The notes: generated by a model not told the origin, from the letters alone. 37,713 nucleotides of DNA from TMED8 sp038125725 (GCA_038125725.1 JAYPEK010000034.1:1-37713), one strand, 5' to 3'. Shown: positions 14,386 to 23,718, numbered from the stretch's first letter. Numbers and translations are program-made.

Positions 14386-15729
14386 ATGCCCATGAACCTC
14401 TCAAGCCGCCTCGCCCTCATCCTGGTGCTCGGCATCGCGCTGTTGCCCGGTCAGGTGCGCGCCGGCGTCTTCAACCCGGAAACCTTCACGCTTGCGAACG
14501 GCATGCAGGTCGTGGTGGTCAACAATCCGCGCGTGCCCGCCGTCACTCATATGGTTTGGTACCGGGTCGGTTCCGCCGACGAAGGCCCGGGCGAATCCGG
14601 CATCGCGCATTTCCTCGAACACCTGATGTTCAAGGGCACCAAGACGCGCGGTCCCGGCGAATTTTCCGAGATCGTGGCCCGCAACGGCGGCCGCGAGAAC
14701 GCCTTTACCTCCACCGACTACACCGCCTATTTCCAGACCATCGCCATCGACCGGCTGGAAACGGTAATGGCGCTGGAGGCCGACCGCATGACCAATCTGG
14801 TCATCACGCCGAAGGAAGTGGAACCCGAACGCCAGGTGGTGCTGGAAGAGCGCCGCATGCGCACCGACAACAATCCGGGCGCCATCCTGGGCGAACAGAT
14901 CAGCGCCAGCCTGTTCCTCAACCACCCCTACCGCAATCCGATCATCGGCTGGGAACACGACATCAAGGCGCTCGATATCGACCGCATCCTCGCCTTCTAC
15001 AAGCGCTTCTACCGGCCCAACAATGCCATCCTGGTGGTCGCCGGCGACATCACCGCGGCGAAGCTGAAACCGCTGGCCGAGAAATACTACGGCGTCATCC
15101 CCGCCGGGCCGCCGGTGGAACGCCACCGCGCCAAGGAACCGCCGCAGAACTCGGCGCGCCGCGTCATCCACCGCGACAAGCGCGTGCGCCAGCCCGCCAT
15201 CCGCCGCACCTACGTGGCGCCCGGCCTGATGTGGGGCGAGAAGCAGCACACCTATCCGCTCGAGGTGCTGGCCGACATCATCGGCAGCGGCGCATCGAGC
15301 CGCCTCTACCGCAAGCTGGTGGTCGAGGACAAGCTGGCGGTCTCGGCCGGCGCCTACTATTCCGGCGACGACCGTGGCCCCGGCCGCTTCGTCGTCTACG
15401 CCAGCCCCAGTGCCGGCGTGCCGCTGGAGAAACTTGAAAAGGCACTGGACCGCGAACTGGCCCGCGTGCGGGCCGACGGCGTCAGCACCGATGAGCTTGC
15501 CCGCGCCAAGGAACGCATGCAGGCGGAAGCCGTCTATGCGCGGGATTCGCTTTCCGGCGGCGCGCGCTCGCTGGGCTCGTCATTGGCCGTCGGCATCTCC
15601 GTCGACGAGGTCGAGGCCTGGCCCGAGCGCATCGGCGCGGTCACCGAAAAGCAGATCACCCTGGCGGCCCGCTACACCTTCGATGACCGCCGCTCGGTCA
15701 CCGGTCTCTTGCTCCCGGAGGCACCATGA
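14386..15729 (+). CDS. M16 zinc peptidase, catalytic subunit
   Basis: The protein has 447 residues with a cleavable signal peptide (hydrophobic run, LLPGQVRAG), so it is periplasmic. The inverted zinc motif HFLEH (75-79) is intact, and the downstream EPERQVVLEE region supplies the third ligand. It has the length of one M16B subunit. The ATG is chosen with GAGG upstream and the signal peptide directly after; an earlier in-frame start at 14284 would add an unlikely 34 residues. It overlaps the next gene by four bases. Active/inactive pairs of this kind form heterodimers that degrade or process peptides in a closed chamber. Confidence 0.93.
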   Translation: MPMNLSSRLALILVLGIALLPGQVRAGVFNPETFTLANGMQVVVVNNPRVPAVTHMVWYRVGSADEGPGESGIAHFLEHLMFKGTKTRGPGEFSEIVARNGGRENAFTSTDYTAYFQTIAIDRLETVMALEADRMTNLVITPKEVEPERQVVLEERRMRTDNNPGAILGEQISASLFLNHPYRNPIIGWEHDIKALDIDRILAFYKRFYRPNNAILVVAGDITAAKLKPLAEKYYGVIPAGPPVERHRAKEPPQNSARRVIHRDKRVRQPAIRRTYVAPGLMWGEKQHTYPLEVLADIIGSGASSRLYRKLVVEDKLAVSAGAYYSGDDRGPGRFVVYASPSAGVPLEKLEKALDRELARVRADGVSTDELARAKERMQAEAVYARDSLSGGARSLGSSLAVGISVDEVEAWPERIGAVTEKQITLAARYTFDDRRSVTGLLLPEAP

Positions 15730-17045
15730 GACGCTTCGCCCTTCTGATCTTCGTGCTGGCGGCCGGCTTCGGCCCGTTGCCGGCCGCCGCCGTCGACGTC
15801 CAGGAGATCACCAGCCCCGGCGGCATCACCGCCTGGCTGGTGCGCGATCACCGCAATCCGATCATCAACCTGCGCTTCGCCTTTCGCGGCGGCGCCGCCC
15901 TCGACCCGGACGGCAAGGAAGGCCTCGCCAATCTGACCTCCACGCTTCTCGACGAGGGCGCCGGGGATATGGATTCAAAGGCCTTCCAGCAGACGCTCGA
16001 GGACAAGGCCATCGAGCTTGGCTTCGATACCGGGCGCGACAGCTTCGGCGGACACCTGAAGACGCTGACCAAGAACCGCGACCTGGCCTTCCGCATGCTG
16101 GCGCTCGCCATCACCGAGCCCCGCATCGACGCCGACCCGCTGGAACGCATGCGCGCGCAAATCCTGATCGGCCTCAAGCAGGATGAAGAAGATCCCGACA
16201 CCATCGCCAGCGAGCGCTTGATGCAGGCGCTGTTTCCGAACCATGCCTATGGCCGGCTGGTCGACGGCACCACGGAAAGCGTCAAGTCGATCACAGCCGA
16301 CGACATCAAGGGTTTCGTCAAACGGCGCTTCGCCCACGACAATCTGATCGTCGGCGTCGTCGGCGATATCGAGCCCGAGATGCTGGGCACGCTTTTGGAC
16401 ACAACCTTCGGCAAGCTGCCGGCCAAGGTCGAGCCCTGGCAACTCCAAGACGTGACGCCCGAGACCAAGGGCCGCGTCTTGGTGGTCGAGAAGAACGTAC
16501 CGCAGAGCAAGGTGGTATTCGCCGACCAAGGCCTGAAACGCGACGATCCGGACTACTACATCGCCTTCGTCATGAACCGTATTCTCGGCGGCGGCGGCTT
16601 TACGTCCAGGCTCTATGCGGAAGTGCGCGAAAAGCGCGGCCTCGCCTATTCGGTCCACACCAGCCTCTATCCGTTCGACGCCTCGGCGCTGATCCTGGGC
16701 GGCGCCGGCACCGCCAACGCACGCGTCGGCGAGACGGTCGAAGTGATCCGCCGCGAATGGACGCGCATGGCGGCGGAAGGGGTCACCGACAAGGAACTGA
16801 CCGACGCCAAGACCTACCTGACCGGCGCCTGGCCGCTCCGGTTTTCGTCGAGCGGCCGAATCGCCCGCATGCTGGTGGGCATGCAGATCTCGCACCTCGG
16901 CATCGACTACCTGGACAAACGCAACGGCCTGATCGAGGCCGTCACCCGGGCGGATATCCAGCGGGTGGCGAAAAAGCTGTTGGACCCCAAACGCTTGACC
17001 ACCGTCGTGGTGGGCAAGCCGGAAGGCGTCAACGCCACCGATTGA
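15726..17045 (+). CDS. M16 peptidase-like partner, non-catalytic
   Basis: The protein has 439 residues with a signal peptide ending near LPAAAVD. The position of the zinc motif reads GLANLTSTLLDEGAG, lacking HxxEH, so it is not catalytic. The C-terminal half keeps the substrate-binding Arg/Tyr type segment GGGGFTSRLYAEVREKRGLAYSV, shown in pieces as GGGFTSRLY and REKRGLAYS. It is expected to complete the chamber with the upstream catalytic subunit, with which it overlaps by ATGA. In many alphaproteobacteria such pairs are tandem. Confidence 0.93.
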   Translation: MRRFALLIFVLAAGFGPLPAAAVDVQEITSPGGITAWLVRDHRNPIINLRFAFRGGAALDPDGKEGLANLTSTLLDEGAGDMDSKAFQQTLEDKAIELGFDTGRDSFGGHLKTLTKNRDLAFRMLALAITEPRIDADPLERMRAQILIGLKQDEEDPDTIASERLMQALFPNHAYGRLVDGTTESVKSITADDIKGFVKRRFAHDNLIVGVVGDIEPEMLGTLLDTTFGKLPAKVEPWQLQDVTPETKGRVLVVEKNVPQSKVVFADQGLKRDDPDYYIAFVMNRILGGGGFTSRLYAEVREKRGLAYSVHTSLYPFDASALILGGAGTANARVGETVEVIRREWTRMAAEGVTDKELTDAKTYLTGAWPLRFSSSGRIARMLVGMQISHLGIDYLDKRNGLIEAVTRADIQRVAKKLLDPKRLTTVVVGKPEGVNATD

Positions 17046-17101
17046 ACGTCATCCGCTTCGCACTGGTTGGCCCGGCCCGGCTTTGCTAGGCTGGGTCAAA
17101 C

Positions 17102-18685
17102 ATGAGCGCCGACGGTCCCATGAACGACATCACCAAATCCCCTCTCTGGTCGCGGCTCGACGCCGAACGCGACGCCGTCGCCTCGACCCGCCTGGCGGCG
17201 ATGTTCGCGGCCGATCCCGGCCGGGCCGAAACTCTGACGCATGAGTTCGACGGCATTTCCATCGATCTGTCGCGCCAGCGCCTGCGCCCGGAAACGCTTT
17301 CCCTGCTGATCGACCTCGCCCGCGAAGGCGGCGTCGAAGCCAAGCGCGATGCCGCCTTCGCCGGCGAGCTGGTCAACGCCACCGAGGGCCGCGCCGTCCT
17401 GCACATGGCGCTCCGGGATTTCTCCGGCCTCACCAATGCCGACGCCGCCGCCGAGGCCAAGGAACAGCGCGATGCCATCATCGCCTTCGCCGACGCCGTG
17501 CGCGACGGACGCATCACCGGCAACGGCGGTGCCAGGTTCACCCACGCGGTCAACATCGGCATCGGCGGCTCGCACCTGGGGCCGTTCACCGCCGCCACGG
17601 CGCTGGCCGGCGCCGACCAGCCGCTGGAAGTCCGATACGTGGCCAACGTCGACGGCGTCGACCTGAGCACGCAACTGATGGGGCTCGATCCGGAAACCAC
17701 GCTGTTCATGGTCGCGTCCAAGACCTTCACCACCGCCGAAACCATGGCCAACGCGCGCTCCGCCCGCGACTGGCTGACCTCGTCGCTGGGCGAGGAGGCC
17801 GTGGCGGCGCATTTCTGCGCGCTTTCCACCAATACCGAAGCCGCCGCCGCCTTCGGCATCGAAGCCGAGCGCGTCTTTCCCTTCGCCGATTGGGTCGGCG
17901 GGCGGTTTTCGCTCTGGTCGTCGATCGGGCTTTCCATCGCGCTCGCCGTCGGCGGCCAGGCCTTCGAGGCGCTGCTCAAGGGCGCGCACGCCATGGACCG
18001 GCATTTCATGGAAGCCCCGCTGGATCGGAACCTGCCGGTGCTGCTCGCCGTCACCGATCTCTGGAACCGGGTGTTCCAGGGCTTGGCGGCACGCGCCGTG
18101 CTGCCCTACGACGAGCGGCTGCGCATGCTGCCGCTGCATCTGCAACAGCTCGAGATGGAGAGCAACGGCAAGGGCGTGACCCTCGCCGGCGATCCGGTCG
18201 CCGGGCCGCCCGGCTGGGTGGTGTTCGGCTCCACCGGCACCAACGGCCAGCACAGTTTCCACCAGCTCCTGCACCAGGGGCCGGAATACGTGGCGGCGGA
18301 ATTCATCGGCGTCGCCGAGCCCGGCCACGCGCTCGCCGGCCACCATGAGATGCTGCTCGCCAACATGCTAGCGCAGGCGGAGGCGTTGGCCATGGGCACC
18401 ATCGGCGTCGATGACCCGCATCGGCGCTGCCCCGGCAACCGGCCGAGCACGGTCATGCTGCTTCGCAGGCTCGACCCCCACCATCTCGGCATGTTGCTGG
18501 CGCTCTACGAGCACAAGGTCATGGCCGAGGGCGCCATCTGGGGCATCAACTCCTTCGACCAGTTCGGTGTCGAGCTCGGCAAGGTGCTGGCCGGCCCGCT
18601 CCTGGAAGCGCTGGCTCACGACGCGGCGCCCGCGCATCCGGCCAGCGCCGCCTCCGTCGCGCGGCTGAAACGCTGGCGGGATTGA
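17102..18685 (+). CDS. pgi: Glucose-6-phosphate isomerase
   Basis: The enzyme has 527 residues. PGI signatures are visible: NIGIGGSHLGP near residue 155, SKTFTTAETM, and GQHSFHQLLHQGPE. It interconverts glucose-6-phosphate and fructose-6-phosphate in the cytosol. The first ATG lies nine bases after a TAGGCT hexamer and lacks a Shine-Dalgarno; a second in-frame ATG is six codons later. The mutL ATG follows its stop after one base, so pgi and mutL are cotranscribed. Confidence 0.96.
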   Translation: MSADGPMNDITKSPLWSRLDAERDAVASTRLAAMFAADPGRAETLTHEFDGISIDLSRQRLRPETLSLLIDLAREGGVEAKRDAAFAGELVNATEGRAVLHMALRDFSGLTNADAAAEAKEQRDAIIAFADAVRDGRITGNGGARFTHAVNIGIGGSHLGPFTAATALAGADQPLEVRYVANVDGVDLSTQLMGLDPETTLFMVASKTFTTAETMANARSARDWLTSSLGEEAVAAHFCALSTNTEAAAAFGIEAERVFPFADWVGGRFSLWSSIGLSIALAVGGQAFEALLKGAHAMDRHFMEAPLDRNLPVLLAVTDLWNRVFQGLAARAVLPYDERLRMLPLHLQQLEMESNGKGVTLAGDPVAGPPGWVVFGSTGTNGQHSFHQLLHQGPEYVAAEFIGVAEPGHALAGHHEMLLANMLAQAEALAMGTIGVDDPHRRCPGNRPSTVMLLRRLDPHHLGMLLALYEHKVMAEGAIWGINSFDQFGVELGKVLAGPLLEALAHDAAPAHPASAASVARLKRWRD

Positions 18686-18686
18686 G

Positions 18687-20519
18687 ATGGCGGAACTGCG
18701 CCGCCTGCCGGAAACCGTCGTCAACCGTATCGCCGCCGGCGAGGTGGTCGAGCGCCCTGCCGCCGCGGTCAAGGAACTGGTCGAGAACGCCATCGACGCG
18801 GGTGCGACCCGCATCGCCGTCACCATCGAGGACGGCGGCCAATCGCTGATCCGGGTCGTCGACGACGGCCACGGCATGACGGCGGACGAGCTTGCCCTCG
18901 CGGTCGAGCGCCACGCCACCTCGAAGCTCCCGGACGACGACCTGCTGCACGTGCAGTTCCTGGGCTTCCGGGGCGAGGCGCTGCCGTCCATCGGCGCCGT
19001 CAGCCGCCTCGCCATCACGTCGCGCCCCACCGGCGCGCCGGAAGCCTGGTGCATCCGGGTCGAGGGCGGCAAGGTGCTGGCGCCCGAGCCCGCCGCACAT
19101 CCGCCCGGCACCCGGGTCGAGGTGCGCGATCTCTTCTATGCGACGCCGGCGCGGCTCAAGTTCATGAAGGCGCCGCGCACCGAACAGAACCACGTCACCG
19201 ACACCGTCAAGCGCCTGGCCATGGCGCATCCGGGCATCGGCTTCACGCTGAACGACGGCGAGCGCCGCATCCTCGACTTCATGCCTGAGAACGGCGAGTT
19301 GTTCGAAGCGCGCCTGACGCGGCTTGGCCGGATCATGGGCCGCGAGTTCGCCGACAACGCGCTCGCCATCGACGCCGAGCGCGAAGGCGTGACGCTCACG
19401 GGTTACGCCGGGCTGCCGACCCTCAACCGCGGCAACGCGCAATTGCAGTTCCTGTTCGTCAACGGCCGGCCGGTCAACGACCGCATGCTGTTCGGCGCGC
19501 TCCGGGGCGCCTACCGTGACGTGCTGGCATCGAACCGCTATCCGCTGGTGGCGCTGTTCGTCGAGCTATCGTCGTCGCTGGTGGACGTCAACGTGCATCC
19601 GGCCAAGACCGAGGTGCGTTTCCGCGACGCCCAACTGGTGCGCGGCCTGATCGTCGGCGCCATTCGTCAAGCCTTGGCAGGCGCCGGACACCGCGCCGCC
19701 ACCACGGTTTCGGAAACCGCCTTGGGCGCGCTCCGCCCGGGCTCCGGGGTTGCCGGCGCGCCGCTGCCGTTCCCGCGCCGTGGCGGCACCGCACCGATGC
19801 CGCAGACCTTCGCGCGCGGCCTGGCGGAACGGACGGCGGAGTTCAACAGCCCGCTGCCGGGCCTGGACGCGGCGCCGCGGGCTCCGGTGCTGGACACCGA
19901 ACCCTCCAACGAAAACGTCGCCGAGCCCCCGGCCGAGGATCATCCGCTCGGCGTGGCCCGCGCGCAACTGCACGGCACCTACGTCGTCGCCCAGACCGCC
20001 GACGGCATCGTCATCGTCGACCAGCACGCGGCGCACGAGCGTCTGGTGCAGGAGCGCATCAAGGCATCCTTGAGCGAACGCGGCGTGCAGCGTCAGGCGC
20101 TGTTGATTCCGGAAGTGGTGGAACTGGACGAGGCCACCGCCGGGCGCATCGCGGCACGCGCCGAGGAACTGGCGGACATGGGCCTGGTGGTGGAGCCCTT
20201 CGGTGCCGGCGCCATCGTCGTGCGCGAGACCCCGGCGCTCTTGGGCGAGACCGACGTGCAGGGCCTGGTCCGCGATCTCGCCGACGACCTGGCGGAACTG
20301 GACGAAGCCATCGCGCTCTCGGACCGCATCGGCGACGTCTGCGCCACCATGGCCTGCCACGGCTCGATCCGCGCCGGGCGGCGCTTGAACGCCGAAGAGA
20401 TGAACGCGCTCCTGCGCGAGATGGAGGCGACGCCGCTCGCCGGGCAATGCAGCCACGGGCGGCCGACCTACGTGGAATTGAAGCTCGCCGACATCGAGAA
20501 GCTGTTCGGCCGGCGCTGA
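18687..20519 (+). CDS. mutL: DNA mismatch repair protein MutL
   Basis: The protein has 610 residues. The GHKL ATPase domain shows ELVENAIDAG, DDGHGM and GFRGEALPSIG. A long Pro/Ala linker (about 355-415) joins the C-terminal dimerisation domain, which has the metal-binding endonuclease motif DQHA-x2-E-x4-E (445-456) and CSHGRP near the end. It should therefore nick DNA itself, as expected in organisms without MutH. The ATG follows the pgi stop by one base, and the methyltransferase gene starts within its stop codon. Confidence 0.97.
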   Translation: MAELRRLPETVVNRIAAGEVVERPAAAVKELVENAIDAGATRIAVTIEDGGQSLIRVVDDGHGMTADELALAVERHATSKLPDDDLLHVQFLGFRGEALPSIGAVSRLAITSRPTGAPEAWCIRVEGGKVLAPEPAAHPPGTRVEVRDLFYATPARLKFMKAPRTEQNHVTDTVKRLAMAHPGIGFTLNDGERRILDFMPENGELFEARLTRLGRIMGREFADNALAIDAEREGVTLTGYAGLPTLNRGNAQLQFLFVNGRPVNDRMLFGALRGAYRDVLASNRYPLVALFVELSSSLVDVNVHPAKTEVRFRDAQLVRGLIVGAIRQALAGAGHRAATTVSETALGALRPGSGVAGAPLPFPRRGGTAPMPQTFARGLAERTAEFNSPLPGLDAAPRAPVLDTEPSNENVAEPPAEDHPLGVARAQLHGTYVVAQTADGIVIVDQHAAHERLVQERIKASLSERGVQRQALLIPEVVELDEATAGRIAARAEELADMGLVVEPFGAGAIVVRETPALLGETDVQGLVRDLADDLAELDEAIALSDRIGDVCATMACHGSIRAGRRLNAEEMNALLREMEATPLAGQCSHGRPTYVELKLADIEKLFGRR

Positions 20520-21346
20520 TGCTGGCCGAGATGATCCAGCACTGGCGCACGCGCGCGCCCGATTGGGTCAAGGCCATGGGCTACGTGCGCGAATCCATCG
20601 CCCTCGACTACCGTTTCCGCCGCTGCCAGGCCCATTGGGCGCCGCACCTCGACGCCTGCAAGGACCTGATCCGCCGCGCCGCCGAGGGCCTACCTTCATA
20701 TGAGCGCTGCGTGGTGCTGGGTTCGGGGCATCTCCTGGATATTCCGCTCACCGACCTGGCGGCGCGCTTTCGCCGCGTCGAACTGGTCGACCTGGTGCAT
20801 CTCCTCACCGTCCGCAACCGGGTGCGGGGCTTCGACAACGTGCACCTGGTGGAAGCCGACGTTTCCGGCGCGGCGCATGCCGTGTTCGATCTGTCCGAAG
20901 GCCCCCTACCGGAACCGGCGCCGGACGAAACGCTGGCGCAAGGCGCCGATCTGGTGATCTCCGCCAACCTGTTGAGCCAGTTGCCGCTATTGCTGCTGGA
21001 CCGGCTTGAAAAATCGGCACCCTGGATCACCGCCGAGGACCGCCTCGGCTTCGCGCGCTCGGTGGTCGATCACCACCTGGCGCTATTGCAACACCAGAAG
21101 GGGCGGGTCTGCCTGATCTCCGAGGTGCTGCGGCTGTTCCACGACAACGAACGCCCGATCGACAAAGCCGACCCGCTGTTCGGCGGGGCGATCCTTTACG
21201 AGGGCGAGGAATGGTGGTGGGACATCGCGCCGAGGCCGGAACTGGCGAAGGACTACGACGTCAGGCTCAGGGTGCTTGGCATCCCCGATCTGGCGCAAGC
21301 CCCTCAGGCGCGGTATTGCAGGAACACCACCTTGGCGGCGCCGTAG
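20519..21346 (+). CDS. Putative class I SAM-dependent methyltransferase
   Basis: The protein has 275 residues. Its ATG overlaps the mutL stop (TGATG), so it is translationally coupled. A Rossmann-type start is visible: CVVLGSGHLLDIPL, then RRVELVDLVH and DLVISANLLSQLPLLLL, which fit motifs I, II and IV of SAM methyltransferases. The substrate is unknown. The conserved-looking C-terminal EEWWWDIAP is not diagnostic. The last 43 bp overlap the 3' end of convergent rsmD, which is long for a convergent overlap; both frames look genuine. Confidence 0.75.
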   Translation: MLAEMIQHWRTRAPDWVKAMGYVRESIALDYRFRRCQAHWAPHLDACKDLIRRAAEGLPSYERCVVLGSGHLLDIPLTDLAARFRRVELVDLVHLLTVRNRVRGFDNVHLVEADVSGAAHAVFDLSEGPLPEPAPDETLAQGADLVISANLLSQLPLLLLDRLEKSAPWITAEDRLGFARSVVDHHLALLQHQKGRVCLISEVLRLFHDNERPIDKADPLFGGAILYEGEEWWWDIAPRPELAKDYDVRLRVLGIPDLAQAPQARYCRNTTLAAP

Positions 21347-21876
21347 GCGCGCTCGTCCAACTGCTCGAAGCCGGGACCCGCGACCAGTGCCTCGTCGGCG
21401 GCGACCTCGACGACGCAGAGGCTGCCGAGCCCGATCCAGCCCTGGCGCGCCAGGCCGTTCAGAGCCGGCGTGGTCAGTTCCTTTTCATAGGGCGCATCCA
21501 GGAAGGCGACGGCGCAAGGTGCCTTCGCCGCCAGCGGCGGCGGGGCCAGGCGGGTGGCGTCGAGCTTCAGCATCGTCACCTCTTTCCAGACACCCAGGTG
21601 CGCGGCGTTCTTCTTGACCATGGCCAGGGCGGGACCGGCGTTATCGATGAAAGTGGCGTGCCGAGCTCCCCTGGACAACGCCTCCAGCCCGAGCGCGCCG
21701 GTGCCGGAGAAGACATCGACCACCGAGGCATCCTCGAGCGATCCTTGCCAATCGGCGAGGCCGTGCTGGATGACGTTGAAAATCGATTCGCGTGCCCGGT
21801 CGGAGGTCGGCCGGGTGCCCTGTCCGCCGGGGGCTTCCAGGCGGCGGCCCTTGAGCCGGCCGGCGACGATCCTCAT
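21304..21876 (-). CDS. rsmD: 16S rRNA (guanine966-N2)-methyltransferase
   Basis: The protein has 190 residues. Motifs are MRIVAGRLKGRRL at the N-terminus, RPTSDRARESIFN, and DVFSGTGALGLEALSRGA (SAM-binding). The catalytic motif normally written DPPY reads DAPY here (FLDAPYEKEL), a single substitution at the second position. It is predicted to methylate G966 of 16S rRNA. The start overlaps the stop of the rluB-type gene by four bases, an order shared with many alphaproteobacteria. Confidence 0.94.
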   Translation of the reverse strand: MRIVAGRLKGRRLEAPGGQGTRPTSDRARESIFNVIQHGLADWQGSLEDASVVDVFSGTGALGLEALSRGARHATFIDNAGPALAMVKKNAAHLGVWKEVTMLKLDATRLAPPPLAAKAPCAVAFLDAPYEKELTTPALNGLARQGWIGLGSLCVVEVAADEALVAGPGFEQLDERAYGAAKVVFLQYRA

Positions 21877-22655
21877 TGGCCTTTCCGCTTCCTGTTCCTG
21901 CGGAAGCCGGCGACCTGTTCCTTCAAGACCTTGCCCTTCACTTCCTCGATGCCGCCGCGCGCAAGCTTGCCCAACTGGAAGGGGCCGTAGGCGGTGCGGA
22001 TCAGGCGGTTCACCTCGAGCCCCAAGTGCGCCAAGACCTTCCGGATCTCGCGGTTCTTGCCCTCCGCCAGCGAGACGGTGAGCCAGGCGTTGGCCTTGCG
22101 CGCCTCGTCCTCGTTGTCGAAGGTCGCCTTGATTGGGCCGTAGCGGACGCCGTCGACGGTGACGCCGCGCATCAGGCTCTTCAACTGGCGCTCGTCGACG
22201 CGGCCGTAGACGCGCACCCGGTAGCGCCGGGTCCAGCCGGTTTCCGGCAGCTCCAACTGGCGCGCCAGTTCGCCGTCGTTAGTGAGCAGCAAAAGCCCCT
22301 CGGAATCCAAATCCAGCCGCCCGACCGAGATCACCCGCGGCATGTCGGCGGGCATCTTGTCGAACACCGTCATGCGGCCCTTCTCGTCCTTGTGGCTGGT
22401 GACCAGGCCGGCGGGCTTGTAGTAGCGCCAAAGCCGCGTCGTCTCGGCGCTCGGAAGCGGCTTGCCGTCGACCAGAATCTGGTCGGCGGCGGTGACGGTG
22501 ACGGCGGGGCTATCGAGCACCTGGCCGTTGACCTTGACCCTGCCGTCGGCGATCCAGCGCTCGGCGTCACGGCGCGAGCAGAGACCGGCACGGGACATCA
22601 CCTTGGCGATGCGTTCGGCCTTTTCTTCGCTCGACTGTTGTTCATTCTCTGACAT
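21873..22655 (-). CDS. rluB: RluB-type rRNA pseudouridine synthase
   Basis: The protein has 260 residues from the ATG; an in-frame GTG three codons upstream is an alternative, and neither has a clear ribosome site. The N-terminal S4 RNA-binding domain (AKVMSRAGLCSRRDAERWI) precedes the RsuA/RluB catalytic domain with GRLDLDSEGLLLLTND, in which D115 is the nucleophile, and the EGKNREIRKVL segment. It probably isomerises a 23S rRNA uridine (RluB position), though RluE/F or RsuA specificity cannot be excluded by eye. The basic tail ends in RRNRKRKGQ. It is coupled to rsmD. Confidence 0.92.
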   Translation of the reverse strand: MSENEQQSSEEKAERIAKVMSRAGLCSRRDAERWIADGRVKVNGQVLDSPAVTVTAADQILVDGKPLPSAETTRLWRYYKPAGLVTSHKDEKGRMTVFDKMPADMPRVISVGRLDLDSEGLLLLTNDGELARQLELPETGWTRRYRVRVYGRVDERQLKSLMRGVTVDGVRYGPIKATFDNEDEARKANAWLTVSLAEGKNREIRKVLAHLGLEVNRLIRTAYGPFQLGKLARGGIEEVKGKVLKEQVAGFRRNRKRKGQ

Positions 22656-22705
22656 GGCCGGCACTTTAGTGGCGTGCGGCGGCGCTGTACAGAAACCTCG
22701 CGGGC

Positions 22706-22734
22706 TTGACCCTTCCGACAGCCGCGGTCAGGGT
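22706..22734 (+). promoter_or_regulatory. Putative promoter of tadA (leaderless or very short leader)
   Basis: TTGACC (22706-22711) and CAGGGT (22729-22734) are 17 bp apart. The tadA ATG follows five bases later. The intervening GGGTGAGGG could alternatively be a ribosome site if transcription starts further upstream. Confidence 0.35.
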
Positions 22735-22739
22735 GAGGG

Positions 22740-23192
22740 ATGACCACCAACGATTACATGCGCATCGCCATCGAGGAGGCCCGCGCCGCCGGTCAGCGCG
22801 GCGAGGTGCCGGTCGGCGCCGTCGTCGTCAACCCGGCCCGCGACGAGATCCTGGCCCAGGCCGGCAACCGGGTCGAGGAATTGGCCGACCCGACCGCGCA
22901 TGCCGAGATGATCGCCATCCGCCGCGCCACCGCCAAAGCCGGGCTGTCGCGCCTGGTGGGCTGCGACCTCTACGTGACGCTGGAACCCTGCCCCATGTGC
23001 GCGGCGGCGATTTCCCTGGCCCGCATCCGCCGGCTCTATTTTGGCGCCTACGACCCGAAATCCGGCGGCGTCGAGCACGGCGCCACCATCTTCGACCATG
23101 CCACCTGCCACCATCGCCCGGAAGTCATCGGCGGGCTAGTGGAAACCGAAGCCGGCGTGCTTCTGGCGGATTTCTTCCGGGCACTGCGCTAG
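22740..23192 (+). CDS. tadA: tRNA-specific adenosine deaminase
   Basis: The protein has 150 residues. The cytidine-deaminase fold motifs are HAE (H54, E56) and PCPMC (C84, C87), with GEVPVGAVVV at the start. It converts A34 to inosine in tRNA-Arg(ACG). The stop is four bases from the stop of the convergent PAS gene. Confidence 0.95.
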   Translation: MTTNDYMRIAIEEARAAGQRGEVPVGAVVVNPARDEILAQAGNRVEELADPTAHAEMIAIRRATAKAGLSRLVGCDLYVTLEPCPMCAAAISLARIRRLYFGAYDPKSGGVEHGATIFDHATCHHRPEVIGGLVETEAGVLLADFFRALR

Positions 23193-23196
23193 GCGT

Positions 23197-23718
23197 TCAG
23201 TCGGTCCCGAAATAATTCTGAATCTTCTTGATGTCGCGTTCCTCGTGCAGGCCGACGGCAAGAATCTGCGTGACACGGCCTCCTTCGCCGAAAGGCAGGC
23301 GCAGGAAATGGTATTCGAAGGACTCACCGTCCGGGTTGGCGACTTCGGTGGTGACGAAGAACACCGGCTCGGCGGTTTCGGCGATCAGGGTATATTCCCC
23401 CCAGATCTTTTCCGCCAGGCTGTCGGGCTCCACGTCGCGGAGCGATTTGCCGGTATAGTCGCGGCCCTGCAGCCGGGCGCGCTCGGTTCCCCAGAACCGG
23501 TAGACGAAATCGAGCGGATCACGCGTTACGTCGACCACGGTGCACCAGGGGATGACCTTGGTTGGCAATTCCATCCAGTCGAATCGCGACCAGGTGGGAA
23601 GCGAATCGGCGCCGCGCAGGCGCTCCCAGGCGTCATAGACGGCCGCCAGCCCCGGCACCATCTCGGCCCGGTTCGGCTGCACGCGCTCGGCTCTGAACGG
23701 GATATCTGAGTTGGCCAT
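23197..23718 (-). CDS. PAS-like sensor-domain protein
   Basis: The protein has 173 residues. The whole length resembles the alphaproteobacterial PAS_5 family: a W-x-R segment, VVDVTRDPLDFVYRFWGTERARLQGRDYTGKSL given here as FVYRFWGTE and GRDYTGKSL, and a C-terminal EYHFLRLPFGEGGRVTQIL. It has no output domain. The ligand is unknown. It has an AGGA ribosome site and is the last gene of the minus-strand unit that begins with the ABC ATPase. Confidence 0.82.
   Translation of the reverse strand: MANSDIPFRAERVQPNRAEMVPGLAAVYDAWERLRGADSLPTWSRFDWMELPTKVIPWCTVVDVTRDPLDFVYRFWGTERARLQGRDYTGKSLRDVEPDSLAEKIWGEYTLIAETAEPVFFVTTEVANPDGESFEYHFLRLPFGEGGRVTQILAVGLHEERDIKKIQNYFGTD

Noticed and set aside
15726..17045. 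Second M16 gene as a decayed pseudogene because HxxEH is missing
   Set aside because: The frame is intact and coupled to its partner, and it keeps the Arg/Tyr substrate-binding segment expected of the non-catalytic subunit.
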